The notes under the pieces were generated by a model. That model was not told where the DNA came from, searched no databases, and was given only the letters and a program-made list of their open reading frames with translations. A program made the position numbers and the translations under genes. This document shows positions 36,390-49,877 of a stretch of 64,000 nucleotides of DNA, in pieces (position 1 is the stretch's first letter; each line of letters starts with the position of its first letter). This stretch comes from Bettongia penicillata ogilbyi (lineage: Eukaryota; Chordata; Mammalia; Diprotodontia; Potoroidae): the NCBI GenBank assembly GCA_023548195.1, contig JAJHZJ010000756.1:930001-994000 (forward strand), in the 5' to 3' direction.

Positions 36390-36920
36390 TCTTCCCTACT
36401 CAGGCCAAATCTGGAGTATTGTGCTCCCTTCCTGGAGCACATTACTGGGCTGCTGCTGGGCAAAGGAAAAGCTTAGATGAGATGGAGTCTTTTCAGAGGA
36501 GGGGGACTAGGATGGAGAACATGGGAGGGAAGAGAAACCATACCAATAAGAGGAATGGTTGAAATAACAGGAAACAACCTGGAAAAGTGAAGGCAATGGG
36601 ACTATAACAGTTGTCTACAAGCACTTGAAGGACTAGCCATGAGAAAAAGTTTGCTGTTCTGCTTGTTCCCAAAGGGCAGAACAATGGGATAGGAGGGAGG
36701 AGTGACTAGAAGACATATTTTGACTCGATGTAAGCAAACACTTCCTAATTGGAGCTGTGAGTGAAGGGAGCTGCCTCAGGAGGTAGTGTGTTCTTCCTTC
36801 CACTGAAGCTCTCCAAGTAGAGGCCAATTCATCACTTGTATGGAATGTTGTAGAGGAGATTCTGGTTAAGATATAGGTTCCTGAGGTTCCTTCCAATTTG
36901 GAGACTTTGTCATTTGTCTA
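36390..36920 (+). mobile_element. L3/CR1 LINE 3' end, sense
   Basis: Lies in intron 2 of the pseudogene. Reads caaatctggagtattgtgct, gcctcaggaggtagtgtgtt and gaatgttgtagaggagattc. The 87-codon minus frame here is antisense to this repeat. Confidence 0.75.
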
Positions 36921-37989
36921 AGGAAGAGTCTAGCAGGTGACCAGATCTCACAACTGGTTCCATGAACTACCTCTTTTCTCCTTTATAGGCTCTGCCTACA
37001 AATTGGTTTGCTACTTCACTGACTGGGCCCAGTACTGAGCTGGGCAGGGATATTTTGTTCCTGACACCATTGACCCGCATCTATGTACCCATGGTATCTA
37101 CTCCTTTGCCAATATCAGCAACAATAAGATCATCCCCAAAGAGTGGAATGATGTCACCCAGTATTACACCTTGAGAGGACTCAAGAAAAGGCCAGTGGGA
37201 TGAGGATGAGCATGAATGGGGTGGAGGCTGGGCATCCAAAGCCTTTGGATTAGGTTGGGTTGATCTAAATCTTTGCCTGCTCATCTGAGGTAGGATGGGA
37301 GGAAGATGGGAGAGCCTTGAGATTGCAATCCCCATGTCATGCAGGGGGTGGGAGTATAGAGTAGAGCAGAAAAGATGAGGAGTGCTTCTCACTCTCACTC
37401 CTCGAGTGGCACCCTATGCACCTTTTACCATCTCTTCTCCATCAAAATCTTCATTCCAGTGCATCATAACTGTAGTTGGGTGTCTAATCTCTGCTAAAGT
37501 GAGAGTGGATGATGAGGAGTTAATGCTTCTTCTCATTATGAGAAGAAACTATTAGAGAGATTACTGAAAAGACATGGGTAACCCTGTGTGTAAAGAAATT
37601 TGTGTCTCGGTTGTTGTGACCACGACCATTTGGGTTGTAGATAAACTAGCCCTAGCTCAGTACATCTGGCATATACCATCTCAGCAAGGAGAAACTTTCA
37701 ATTCTGGAACTAAAGAAGGTGATATTTGGTTATTCAAAATGCAGAACGATCCAATGAATTCTCTAAGAGTCAATCTTAATTAGAAAACTGCATGTTAATG
37801 AGGATCTTCCAGAAACACAATGTCTAAATTCAAAGAAGTGTTTCTAAGGATGGAGATTTGGGGTACCATGACAGGATGGTGACCAAGTCCTCAGTGAATC
37901 AAAGTCAATTTCCTTCTATTGCAGAAATCCCAACCTGAAAACTCTACTGGCGATTGGAGGTTTCAAATTTGGTTCCAAAGGGTAAGCAC

Positions 37990-38940
37990 AGAGCTCCTAT
38001 TATTTATTTCAAGCAGTCAACAAACATTTATTAAGCCAGTACTATATGCCAAGTACTGTGTTAATCTTTGGGGAGACAAAGAAAAAATAAAAATGGTGCC
38101 TGCCCTCAGGGAGATTATATTCTAATGGATTAGATCTATTAATTGCCCTGTTGAGGGGTAGGTGTTCTCTCAGCCAATCCAATTCTATCCTCAGGGTTTT
38201 CTGAACAGTAGTTGATATTTATATTACAAATTTTAAGGTTTATAAACCATTTTACATACATTATTTCATAAGAACAACGTGAGGAAAACATTACAAAATT
38301 ATCTGTATTTTACAGATGAAGAAATTGAAGCTACAGGAGGTGAAGTGAGAACCATGATTACCAGGTTAAGATGTGTCAGAGGGAGAGTTTGAATCCAGGT
38401 ATTTTTGGCCTTCTAAGGGCATCATTATATGGAGAAAATCAGCCTTAGCACCAGGAAGTTGAATCCTTATTCAAGTCCTGCATCTGACATATACTGGCGT
38501 ATGACCCTGAACAAGTCACTAGATCATTCTCAATGCTCCAAATAGTTCTCTAAGACTACAAATTGCAAAGAAGTGGCTGGCCAACTCTGACAGAAGAATT
38601 TCATTATCTTGATGCTCTCTATAACAATTAAATCACAGGTCCAGTCCCTATGCCTTCCTTACTATATATAGTGGAAAGAGTATTGGACCTCCAGCTAGGC
38701 TACCTGGAGTTCTGATGTTATCTCCAGCACTTAGGTCAAGTCCAAGGTCAAATGCCTTCACCTTTTTGAGTCAGTCTCTTCATTAGTAAAACAGAAACAG
38801 TACCTATCTTGTAGAGTTGTTGTGAAGATCAGATGAGATATTGCATGTATCCTTTGTAAACTTGGAAGCAATACACACACATACATATACATACAGACAC
38901 ATACATATACATACACACATACATATGTGTATATATCAGT
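37990..38940. mobile_element. Cluster of MIR-type SINEs in pseudogene intron 4
   Basis: 37995-38125 is the ctcaagg-core family; 38200-38405 an antisense MIR; 38425-38600 and 38640-38875 sense MIRs. The last carries a (CATA/ACAC)n tail to 38940. Confidence 0.65.
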
Positions 38941-40639
38941 TATTATCAAAGGTGGGAGAGGTTTCAAGAAAAGGATAAATGAGTGAATTAAAATCACTTC
39001 TTAAACATTTACTATGTACCAAGAACTCTACTAGATAGCAAATAAAAAGTTATGCCCCTGCCCTCAAGGAGCTTCTAATCAGTAGAGTTTATACAAAGAA
39101 GGGAGTGGTGTCCAGGGAAACCTGTTTGAATTTTGACTCTAGGAAATCATAGGGATAAAATAGTCAGTCTCTTGACATGCCTTTTACAGAGGCAGTGGTG
39201 GTTTTAATTTGATTATAGTTCTTGGAGAAAGAGATGGAAGAGGAGTAAAACGCAGAAAATGGTTGAAGTGAAGATGGTGATACATGGGCCCACGGAGTTC
39301 AAGCCTGAGTGGTTTTTCTCAGCTCAGACATGTTTTCTGAAGGTCCTGTTTAGATGGTAGACATGAGACTGCAATTGTGAAAGAACTTCCATAGGCTCTA
39401 GGTCCTGTCCTCCGCCTTCCCTGTTCTTTCCAAAAGGCATCAAACTTGTTTCTACCAGGTTCCATCCCATGGTGTATTTCTCCGAATCACAATCAACATT
39501 TATCAAGTCTGTAATCCAATTCCTGAGATACAATGGCTTCAATGGGCTGGACATAGATTGGATCTTACCTGAGTTGAATGAAAAGCCTTTTTTTGCTTCT
39601 TTGATTCACTTATGGTCTAGTCCCCTGGAGCAGTTGGTCCATTCCCCATAATGGGTGTAGAATCCCACACTGAGATTTACATAAAGGAGGAGCTCTGATC
39701 CTCAGCTGTTGGCATCTCTCAAGTTTATTGGAGGAAACCCAGGCCCCTCCCTCTTTGTATGATAGAACACACCAGTTCCTCTCTTTGGTCAGCTCCCAGA
39801 ACAATAGGTGACTATGGTCTGAGTCTTCAAGGGATGACAAGAAGATGTTATGAATCATGTGCAGTTGAATGGCAAGTAGCCCTCTTAATCCTTTCCTAGG
39901 CACAAGAAGCTTGGGCAGATTCTGTTCTAATTCTTGAGGAGACTCAGGAGGACAAGGATGGGTGACCCACATGGGTGGCCTCTGAGGGACTGTCCTTTCC
40001 TAACCAGTAAGATTCTTGGATTCCTAAGGAAAGGAGAATATTTGATTCATAGTATCTCCCAAGTCCCAGGCTAGAATTGTGTTCTCCAGCTCTGACGGTT
40101 GGGCATCTCTCTTCTCATGTCCCATAGGAGTTAGCCATTGCTTTTCAGAAAGAGGTCAAAAAATCCCCAAAGGAGAAGCTTCTCTTGCCTGTGGGGGTGG
40201 CCTCATGCAGGCAGAAAATCCACAACAGCTATGACATGAAGGACCTAGCAAGGTGAGGCTAACTGGAGTCAGTAGATCTACTCCTCTGTTCCTCTGTCTT
40301 TAATCCAGTTTGGACAAATGATCTGCTAGCTATGGGATGTCCCTCCCTCACACATTTTTTCTGAAGGGAGGGAGGAGACATTTACCTTGCAAACATCCTG
40401 GAGCAGATAAGGAAACTAGAAAGGAGGGGGGTCAGTATTTGCCTCAGAGTATATTCTGACATGACTTTTTCTTCCAGTCTCACCACCTTGAAGAGGCCCC
40501 AGGATCATTGTTCATGGCAATAGAAGGTCTCCCCAAAGGGTGACAAACCTGATTCTTAGAGGCAGTGGTGATGGTGATAACCAATGATGGGGCAAAGAAT
40601 GGAAGAGCTAATTGACTTGAAACATTCACAAGACTGGTC

Positions 40640-43600
40640 AGTCAGTCAAATATTTATTATGTCAAGTTTACGATAAAAAGAAAAGCAAACAACCCCTGTC
40701 CTCAAGAAGTTCACATTCTAATGGAGGTGATGACAATAACAAAATACATAGAAAGTCAATGGACAGTAATCTCAGAGGTTTGTTACTACAAGCATGGGGA
40801 AATGGGATCCTATTCTAGATGATCCCCAGTAAGTTTAAATTGCACTGTTTGAGTCAGGACAAAAGAAATTAAAAAGGAATAGGTATTTGGTGACCATGAG
40901 TAAAAATAGCCTTGGTGTTACCAATTGGTTCTGAGTCATCAAAGACCCTTAAGATTCTGGAAATATGAAGTATGTTGCAGTGACCTTCAAGATCTTTGAT
41001 TGCTACTGGATGGGTCTGGGCCAGAGACCTCGAGCCAAGTCTTGAAACTTGGTAGATTTCTAAGCTGGTTGCTATTGGCTTCTCTCCCTCCTGGGAATTC
41101 TATCCAACTTCAAAGAAAGGGACATAGAAGCTGCAACTGGTTTGGGAGATGGTTGGATGAAGCTTTGAAATGAATTAGTAGAATCTGATTTCCCAAGCAG
41201 GGATGGGTCTTGGGAGATAGGAGATAGATAGGAATAGTGAGGCTAAATGTGTTCACAACCAGCAGGTGAAACCAGGGGCAGAAGTGATAAATGACAGAAT
41301 GACAGAAGAAGCACCATATTTCAGTCAAACTAGGGCAACAGAGGCCAATGGGTCATGTTGTACATATGAAATCAGGCAACATAGAAAATTCAGGGTGAAA
41401 GAAGGGAGAGGTCATCTCATTCCAAACCTTACTTTTGCCTGTGATAACACTGAGAAGTAGAAGTGGGGAAGTCATTGAGTCCACATCCTACAGTCCCCAT
41501 GGCACCACCATTTTAAATACTTCAGTAGCCTCTCTCTCTTTCTTCTCCATTCTCACCCCTCCATTACTGCTGTACATTTAGCACTTCCAGACCTTTCTTT
41601 CTACCTGGAACAGATCTTACTTTCATATATAATCTCTCCCAATTAGAATGAAAGCTACTGACAACAGGGATAGTTTAGTTTTTTCTTCCTCTCTCTTTTA
41701 AAGTAAGTTTTTCTTAGTCTTTTGTTTTTAAAGATTGTCCTAAATTTCCCTAGTATCCCTTGTTTGTCCCCTCAAACATACCATACCATATGACACAGAG
41801 TATTTTTAAAGACAAAATAATAAAGAAAAAGAAGGGAAAAAATCTGATCAAAACATTGGGAAAGGTCTGGAAAATACTTGCAGACCTTCCACCTGGCAAA
41901 GGGATGAGGTGGGGTAAGTGTGGGTCCATATCTCGTTCTAGTTATTCCAGTTCTTTATAACTTTCCAACATTCACTTTGTTTTGCATGTGGCTGTACTTT
42001 CCATTTCCATTTTTGTAGTAATGTCGAGCTTTTATTTTCCATTTTACCCATAGCTCTTGGAATATAGGAGGCATTTAATCAATGCTTTTTCATTAATCAA
42101 TTTGTTCAGCCATTTCATGAACAGGAACAAAGCTTATAATAACATGGAGAGCAAAATAGGCCATTGTTGTAAATGCCAGACTAGATGCCTGAGTGTGGAT
42201 CTCAAGGTTTGACTAAAAGGAACAGCTGTCAGTTGCCTGTTGTGAAAAGGCAACGTGCTAAACTGTAGGAATATAAACACAGAAAACAAAATGGTCCCTG
42301 TCCTCAAGGAGCTTGGTCCTACTAGGGGATACGATAGGAAAACAGATCAGTTAATTCAAGGTAAATGGAAGAGAGAGTGCTAACAACTGTGGGGATGAGG
42401 AAGGAATTCCTATAAGAGAAATCTGTCAAAGCGGTTAGTTGTGTAATACTGCATCTGATCATCCTTTAGAGGGAAAAGCCCTTAGAAGCTTAGATCTGCA
42501 CCTGTAATCTCTGCCCTGTCAAGCATCGACCTAAATTGCTAAAGTTATCATGTTATCATGCAATTAATTTGAGATTAACCATTGCTCCATTCTTTGTCTT
42601 TGTATACTCAGAGCATTTGTATTTGCATTCTGGTCCACAGCAGGCACTCAATAAATGTTGGCCGATTGATGGGTGAAGGGAAAAGGTGAACTCCTAACAA
42701 AACATTTGGAAACTCCTAATCTAAGGATACCCTGAGTCACTTGGCATCAGGGAACCATGGAAATTGCAGGTGTGGGAGGAGCAGGTATTGGGACTGAGGG
42801 TGCTCTGGGCAGCACCAATGGGAATGGTCATAACCACTGATTCAACAAACACCAAAACAATTCATTCCTTGCCATGTGCCAGGCATTGTACCAGGTACTG
42901 GGGATACAAAGACAAAAAACAAATGGTTCAAAGCATTTATACAGGAGTGGGGAGGACTCCTCCCAGAACCTCCACTTATGGAGAGCACCCAGGCAGTAGC
43001 CTCTCTTCATTTCCTACCAGGCTGCACACTTCATGTCCAAGCACAGGGTTCTTTCTCTGCCCACCTTCTTTTCAGCTTCCTTTTATGTTTCCTTCCCCGT
43101 TAGAATGTAAGGTTCTTGAGGGAAAGGGCTGCCTTTCTTATTTACTTGTATTTATATTCTCAGCCCTTACCATGGTGCTGATACATGTTAAGTACCAAAA
43201 AAATGCTTGTTGATTGACTATAATTAATGGGGAGGGATGATGATATATATATACAGAGATCAGGAAATACAAAATATATAAGAAGTATACATAGTGTCAC
43301 TTCCAGGGGGAAAGGGGAAGTCATTAGCAACTGGGAAATCAAGAGAGCAATCTTCTAGGATTTCTTGGTCCTTCTAGGAAGACAACCATCCTAGGAATCT
43401 TTAAGAAATGTTGGAAATGTATCCAATTGCATGGGCATTGGACTAGCCAGCTTTTTCTAGGAAGGATATTTTCTGGGGTTGGAGCAATTTTAGGCATCAA
43501 GAGGAGCCCTTGGTTTTCCAGGTGGAAAGAATCTCCAGAGGTCAGTGGGTTCACTGACCTGTCTTCAGGACAAGGGAGATTACAGAGCATTATTTTCAAG

Positions 43601-44275
43601 CTGGGTACCCAGAAGACACAGGTCATCAACAATCCTTGTAAACTCTCTCCTCTCATGCCCCTGAGGCTCTCCCCATCAGATCTGGTTGCCTCAAGGCACG
43701 TTCCCAAGCCAGAGTATCACTAGGGATTTCTCTGTCCCTATGTTTTTCATGAAGTCACAGTGGCAAGTGATGTAGCCCAGCTCCTTTATTTTCAAAGCCT
43801 TAACCCTTAGGGAGGTAATGTTTATCATTTTCTGTTTTCCTCATTTGCTTCCAGTCCCTAGCTTTGTAGAACCAAAGCAGAGGGAAATGATGCCTTCCCA
43901 GTGAAGCATTTTTTTCTCCTTTCTTTCTGACTCCAATGTTTAGCACAGTCCATGACACATAATAGGTGCTAAAAAATGCTAGTTGACTTACTGACAAGGC
44001 CAATTTCTCATGTCTGTGCTTTCTAGTATTGTTCTGTGGTCCTTAAAGGCACAGTAAATATTTTACAAACCAGATGGAGAAAGTCTAACAAAGGCCATAC
44101 CTTTGATAGGAATAGATTAGTGAGGAGTCACAATGTGTGAAGGGTTTTTTAAAGACCATAGGTAGTGGCCCACCTAGTGAGACTGAAAGGGTACCATGAG
44201 GCTATATGTAACCGAAAATGTCCTCCTTTGACCTGTTATAGTCCTGTTAGCTGGCCTGAAATCTTGACTGCTTAA
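40640..44275. other. Intergenic DNA between the pseudogene and the CHIA-like gene
   Basis: Expected home of pseudogene exons 8-11, none of which is clear. Holds worn copies of the ctcaagg-core repeat (40640, 42250, 42840) and L2 3' ends (42600-42665, 43090-43220). Confidence 0.5.
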
Positions 44276-44284
44276 AGTACCCAC

Positions 44285-44560
44285 CCACCTCCTTCCAGGC
44301 CTTTCCATGCCCACTGTCCCCACTGAGTTGAGACCTCATCACTTCTTCCTTAGAGTATTGTAATAGTACCTTAACTCTTCTCTATGTCTTTAGTCTCCCC
44401 TTTCTCATTTGTCCTTCACATTGCTGCCAGAGTAATCTTATTTATACAGATCTGATCCTACCACTCTTTTCCTCAAAACTCTTCATTGACTCCAAATAAA
44501 ATCCAAGCTGTTTAGTCTGGCATTGACATGCCTTCTATGATCTGGCACCAATCTACCTTT
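44285..44560 (+). mobile_element. L2 LINE fragment, sense
   Basis: Clear L2 text: cacattgctgccagagtaat, ctgatcctaccactcttttc and ggcattgacatgccttctat. Ends about 450 bases before the CHIA-like promoter. Confidence 0.75.
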
Positions 44561-45000
44561 TCAGTGTTATTCAGGGGGCACAACACTGGAAAAGGAGCAG
44601 TCCTAATTTCTTTTACTTTTCAGTTATGCCAAAGGGTAGACCCAGAGAGCAGTTCCCCAAGAGCTATGGAGGATAGACCCAAGAGGAGCAAACCTCCCCT
44701 CTTCACAACCTTTCACAAGCTCCCAGCTGGGTCAGAAGGGGGCCCTTCTGCTCATGCAGAAGGCTTTGGCTCCCTGAGCTAGCCCTGTGCATGTGACTGC
44801 TTTCCTGCCAAAATGGTAGGTAACTTCAGTCAACCTTCAAAGTAGCTTGGAAAGTTCCCATTTTAATGTTCCCTATACTTTAAGCTAATGACACAAGATG
44901 GAACACACAGATAAGATTCAGAGGAGATGAAGGGGAGCCACGTGGAAGCTCATGCCTCCATCACCCCCAATATGCACACCACTGAACTTCACCCCAAGAG

Positions 45001-45098
45001 GGTGGGTGGGGGCAGGAGGCGGGCCACCACAACTCCCTACAAAAGCAAGTCAAGAGCTCAGCTGGGCTAAGACCTGGTAGTGACAACTCAGCATTACA
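45001..45098 (+). promoter_or_regulatory. Putative core promoter and 5' UTR of the CHIA-like gene
   Basis: A G-rich stretch (45001-45025) is followed by a TATA-like TACAAAA at 45038-45044, about 55 bases before the start codon. This would put the transcription start near 45065-45075 and give a very short 5' UTR. The TATA match is imperfect and no start site is shown by the sequence itself. Confidence 0.4.
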
Positions 45099-48000
45099 AT
45101 GGGCAAACTGCTGATCCTCACTGGTAAGTGGAGATTAGTGCCTCCAAGAAGAGTTGCTCTTTCTCCTTCCCTGGAAACTGGCTTCTCAACCATTTCTTTT
45201 CCATCTATCCATCCTTCTATCCATTCACCCATCCATCATTCCCCCAAGTTGTCGCTGCCACTGCTTGGCACTTCCTTGCCTATGGCTCATGTATTTTGGC
45301 TTCTTGGGGAAAGAAAATCTTTGAGTTGGTCATATACTAGAGCATAGCACCACTCTTATGGCAGGGTTGTTTTCATTCTGGGTTCTCTGCTAGGTACTCA
45401 AAAAGTACTCGTTGATGGATTCTTTGATTTACTTAACCAATTAATGACTATTGGGACCAGTGTAACCCCATGGACAAAAACTAAGTTAGTATACCAAATG
45501 GAACAAATAGCAGAGAAAGATGGACGTATATTTTTATCTGTAAAGTTCCCTCTACATGAGGGAAAGAGGGGTAAGCAGAGCTAAAAGGGAAGCATCCTGG
45601 GTACTTAACTTGGTACTTGGAAGAGAACTTGGGGAACTTGGGCCCTTAGAAGAAGAAAACTCTGAAATTCAATTGGTGAGCCCAAAGGAGCAGAGTTGAC
45701 TGTGTGGATTAGGTTTGGAAAAGGGGAAGACAGAGAAAGGAAAGAGGGAAGGGGAAAACCGTTTGACAGGTCAAGGAGTAGAGACTGCTGATTGCTGTGA
45801 AAGGCAAGGTACAAACATCTCAGAGACATAGGAATGGAGCTAGCAAGAAGACTAGAGAAGATTTAGTGAGAGGATATGATCACAGGTGTTAACTTTCTGA
45901 AGGGTTACCCCACTGGAGAAGGGATTAGATTTGTGTTCTTTGATCCCAGAAGGCAGAGCTAAGAATAATGGTAGATTTCAGTTTTAAGCAAATAATTTTT
46001 TAAACAGTTAGAAATATCCCAAATATCTCAGGAGATAGTGTTCCTGTCATTGGAGGCCAGTCATTCACTCAACAAGCATTTATGAAGCTCTTGCTATGAT
46101 CAAGGCACTGAGCCAAGTTCTAGAGATACAAGGAAAGGTGAAAACATGATCACTTGTCAGGATTGTGGTAGAATCATGGAATGCTTGTTCAGGTTGGGGC
46201 AGGGATAGGGGGTCTTTAAGGTCTCTTCTATGATCCTGTGAGATGGGTTCCTCTGGACCACTGGAAGCTACATATATACATACATATATATATATATATT
46301 TATTTATTATTTTAATTATTTCATTTAATCCTTATCATGCCCAACTGGGATGCACAGGGGCAAAGATTCCTAATTTTTTCAGAGGACTGCGTTGAGTTTA
46401 TTTCCTATTCATCTTGTATCTCTCTTCTCCAAGGAGACTAGGTCAGACACCCAGTGGTAGTGGTGACCTGTAGAGTAGGTGATCAGGCCCCTGTTCCTCT
46501 CTGCCCTCTTCTCTTTACTGCCCATTTGGATTTTAGGCCTATTGCCTTCAATCCAGGAAAATGCCCAGCGTCGTCTGAGAAGATTCTCTTTCTTTCTTCA
46601 GGTCTGACTCTTCTCCTGCAGCTGCAGTTGGGTAAGTGTGTTTGCTCCCAGGCTAGGAAGGCAGATGAATCTGAAGAGGGAGGTCATCAGCTCATGTTAT
46701 TCCCATTATCCCTTTTCTGTGACTCTAGGCTCAGCAATCAACATTGTCTGCTACTTCACCAACTGGGGCCAGTACCGCCCTGGGATCTCCCACTATACGC
46801 CTGAAAATGTAGACCCTTGTCTTTGCACCCACATCATCTATGCCTTTGCCGGCATGGCCAACAATAAGATCAAGACCACTGAGTGGAACGATGAGACTCT
46901 CTATGCTGGCATCAACAAACTCAAGACCTAGTAAGTCCTACGTTGACTTCTCTGCCCTTGGCAGGAAGTCTTGACTAAGGAAACAGCAGAGTCCCAAAGA
47001 AAACTAGATGTTAGATTCTATCTACAATCACACTAGGATTCTATCTCACATAGACTTCCAAATGCCACAGTGAGTAGAGTGTTAGGCTTGGTGTCAAGAA
47101 GACCTGAATTTGAATTCTGCCTCATACACTTACTATCTATGAGAACCAGGGCATATGACATAACTTTTCTGTCTAACTCAGCTTTCTCATGTGTAAAATG
47201 ATCTGGAGAAGGAAATGATAAACCATTCCAGTAGTTTTGCCAACAAAATCTTGGAAGAAAATCTTATATTAAACTACTTTGTATTTATTCCCTTTGTATT
47301 TATTCTTCATCTACTTCTATATGCACTTCTTGTTTTCCTTGTTAGAATAAAAGCTCCTTCAGGTAGGGATTGTTTTTCTTTTCATATTGGTATCCCCAGC
47401 ACCTAGCTCTATGCCTGGCAAATGACTTAATAAAAGGCTCATTCAATGGTGGCCTGAAGAGCCTTTGGAAGAAGACAGTGAAACAGTCTCAGAGAGTCTG
47501 GGCAGCTTTCCCAAGGTCACACAGCTAGGAAATACCTGAGTCAAGACCCCAACCCAGTTCTTTTGACTCCTGAACCATTGTTTATTCTAATTCATCAGGC
47601 TCCTAGATAGAAAAGGATTTGGTGACTTCCAATGACTGGGCAAAAGGGGTGGCTCTAGGATGCACCATGAGGTTGTTAGCTTGAATATATGGAGGGATTG
47701 CAATTTGTCCCATGGGATGGTTGGTTTTCTTTGCCGGTGGCATTTCTATAAACCAGGTAACTTTCTATCAACAGCAACACTGAACTGAAAACCCTGCTGT
47801 CTGTCGGAGGCGGGAGTTCTGGAACTCAGAGGTAAAGTACAAAAATTCTTGTAGCAGTAGCTGAATCAGAACTACCTTCCCACACCCCCACTCCCTACCC
47901 CTTCCCAACCCAAACCTAGAGAAAATGTCTCTGAGTCTTTCCAGAGCAAGTATCCTCAAGGTGCTGCTCCCTGCAGTTGCTAGATATTTCCTCATCAGCA

Positions 48001-49834
48001 CCTCGTTAGGGATCTGGAGCTAGGCTAGACAATATCCTTAGAACAGGCTGTGCAAGTCCCCAGGATCTCTGAACATTAGACTGAGACTTGAGGGGGGTCT
48101 GGCCCTTTGAAAGTAAATGAAGACCAGTTCACAAGGAAATGGATTCCCTTTCAGCTCCCAGGAGAACTTAAGCCTGTCATCAGTTTGGTGTGGTTTTTGT
48201 TTTGCTGCTTCCAGATTCTCTGACATGGTTGCTACTGCTGCAAATCGCCAGACCTTCATCCAGTCAGCCATCCAGTTTCTGAGAAAGTACAACTTTGATG
48301 GTCTGGACATTGATTGGGAGTTCCCTGGGAATCCAGAAGACACTCGACACCTCTTTACTGTCCTGTTGAAGGTAAACTGCCTATCCCTAGTGTCCAAGGG
48401 AAATGACGATCGCTGGTCACCTTGGAGGGGGTGGGAACTGATGCTTTTTCTGATTTAGCATAGCATTCTGAGGGAAAGGAAGGGAGAGAGGCCAGAGGAG
48501 CCTATGGAGCTTGGGGGCCAGGGATTGATATCTGAAAGAATAATTCTCAGAAGAGATATTAGCACTGAGAAAAAGCAACTGTATGAAGGGAGTGGTGGTG
48601 ATAAATTAAATGAGAAAAGGAAAGGGATGAAAGAGGAGGAGAAATGAAAGAGGGATCATATAAGACCGTAAGACTTAGACCTAGGAAATGAAGAAATCAT
48701 CTGATTCTAATCTCCTCATTTTACAGATGAGGAAATTAATGTCTAGAGAGAATATATGATTTCCCTAGGATCTCTCATTTAGTAAGCAGCACTACTTGGG
48801 CACAAATGGGTATCCTCCAACACCAGAACCAGGGGTCTTCCCACTACCCCACACTAATAGAAACAAATTCTGACATTCCAAAACCTTATCTATCACAAAG
48901 CTCCATTGACACATTCCCACACAACCACATGCCTATATTTGCATATCTGCCATCAATTGATAGTTCTTAATTCCTTTCTAAGTTAAGATTTAGTGAGCAC
49001 ATTTCAGGACCTTGCCCTGAGGCCATTAAAAAGATATGGAGCTGGTGGACAATGACCAACAGTTGTAGATGTCATTTCAATAATAGACTTCCAAAAGACC
49101 CATCCCTGCACCCAAGTTATTTAATATCCAAAGGGGGTCTTCACAAAGTCTTTATAAGGCAGGTTGTGTTAGTGTCTTCTCTTCTCACCTGGGTGTTCTC
49201 CTTTGCTTTACATGGGGCCTTTATCTCCTAGAGGCTAGGCTCTTCTGTCCTGGTCATGCATCACTTCTTGACTTATCAGACCAGTATCCAAAAACCTAGA
49301 TGTGTATGGCCTTTATGGAATGTCCTCATGGGCTGAGCTCCTTAGGCACAATTCTGCTTTCTGTTAGCCACTCATGTCTCTCCAGAACTTTCCAGATCTA
49401 CTTTCATGCTCTCCCCACCATTCATCTATATGTATTCTGAGCCCACCCTTGACTGATCCAATACCAGATGATCAAGTTCTAACTCAGTCAAGTTTCCAAA
49501 GACTATGCTGGTAGAGAACAACCTCTGGCAGATCCCACCAAGTCAGAGGGAGTTTGGATACCCAGTTCTTGTCTTTGTGGAGTTTGAAATCACACACAGA
49601 GGCAAAATACTAATATTTCAAAGGATCTCGGAGATCATCTAGTGTGCAGCAGGTTGTGACAGGTCTAGTTGTCAAATCATTACGAAAACTTGAACTCAGA
49701 TTTCCTAACTCAAAGTCTGGAGTCTTTGTACTCTCTTCTCTATGCCTCTCCCCGCTTCAATTTCAGAACCATGAAAACAACCAAATGATACAAGAGTGTG
49801 TGTAATTATAGGGAAAATGGAGCTCTGGGTTCTG

Positions 49835-49877
<43 letters not shown>

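Larger units (their letters stand above)
35511..40560 (+). pseudogene. CHI3L2: CHI3L2-like chitinase-like pseudogene, exons 2-6 (7) remain
   Basis: Remnant of a chitinase-like lectin gene on the same strand as the CHIA-like gene 5 kb downstream. Exon 2 is 35511-35540 (30 nt), exon 3 36989-37190 (202), exon 4 37925-37981 (57), exon 5 39459-39609 (151), exon 6 40128-40252 (125). The lengths of exons 2, 3, 4 and 6 equal those of the intact neighbour. Exon 3 reads SAYKLVCYFTDWAQY and then TGA at 37036-37038, where the family has Arg (a CGA to TGA change fits CpG decay); its donor is GC. Exon 5 contains GFHPMV and NGLDIDWILP, with Ile at the catalytic Glu, as in CHI3L2; its donor is TT. Exon 6 reads ELAIAFQKEVKKSPKEKLLL, very CHI3L2-like. 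A decayed exon 7 may start at 40478 with another stop. Exon 1 and exons 8 onward were not found. No catalytic activity would be expected even if intact. Confidence 0.85.

Noticed and set aside
40980..41080. Possible exon 8 of the CHI3L2-like pseudogene (after gttgcag, reading DCYWMGLG)
   Set aside because: Only a few residues resemble the family; the rest needs gaps and passes stops, so it is not distinguishable from chance.
42764..43213. 149-codon open frame
   Set aside because: It overlaps a ctcaagg-core repeat and an L2 3' end; no coding signal.
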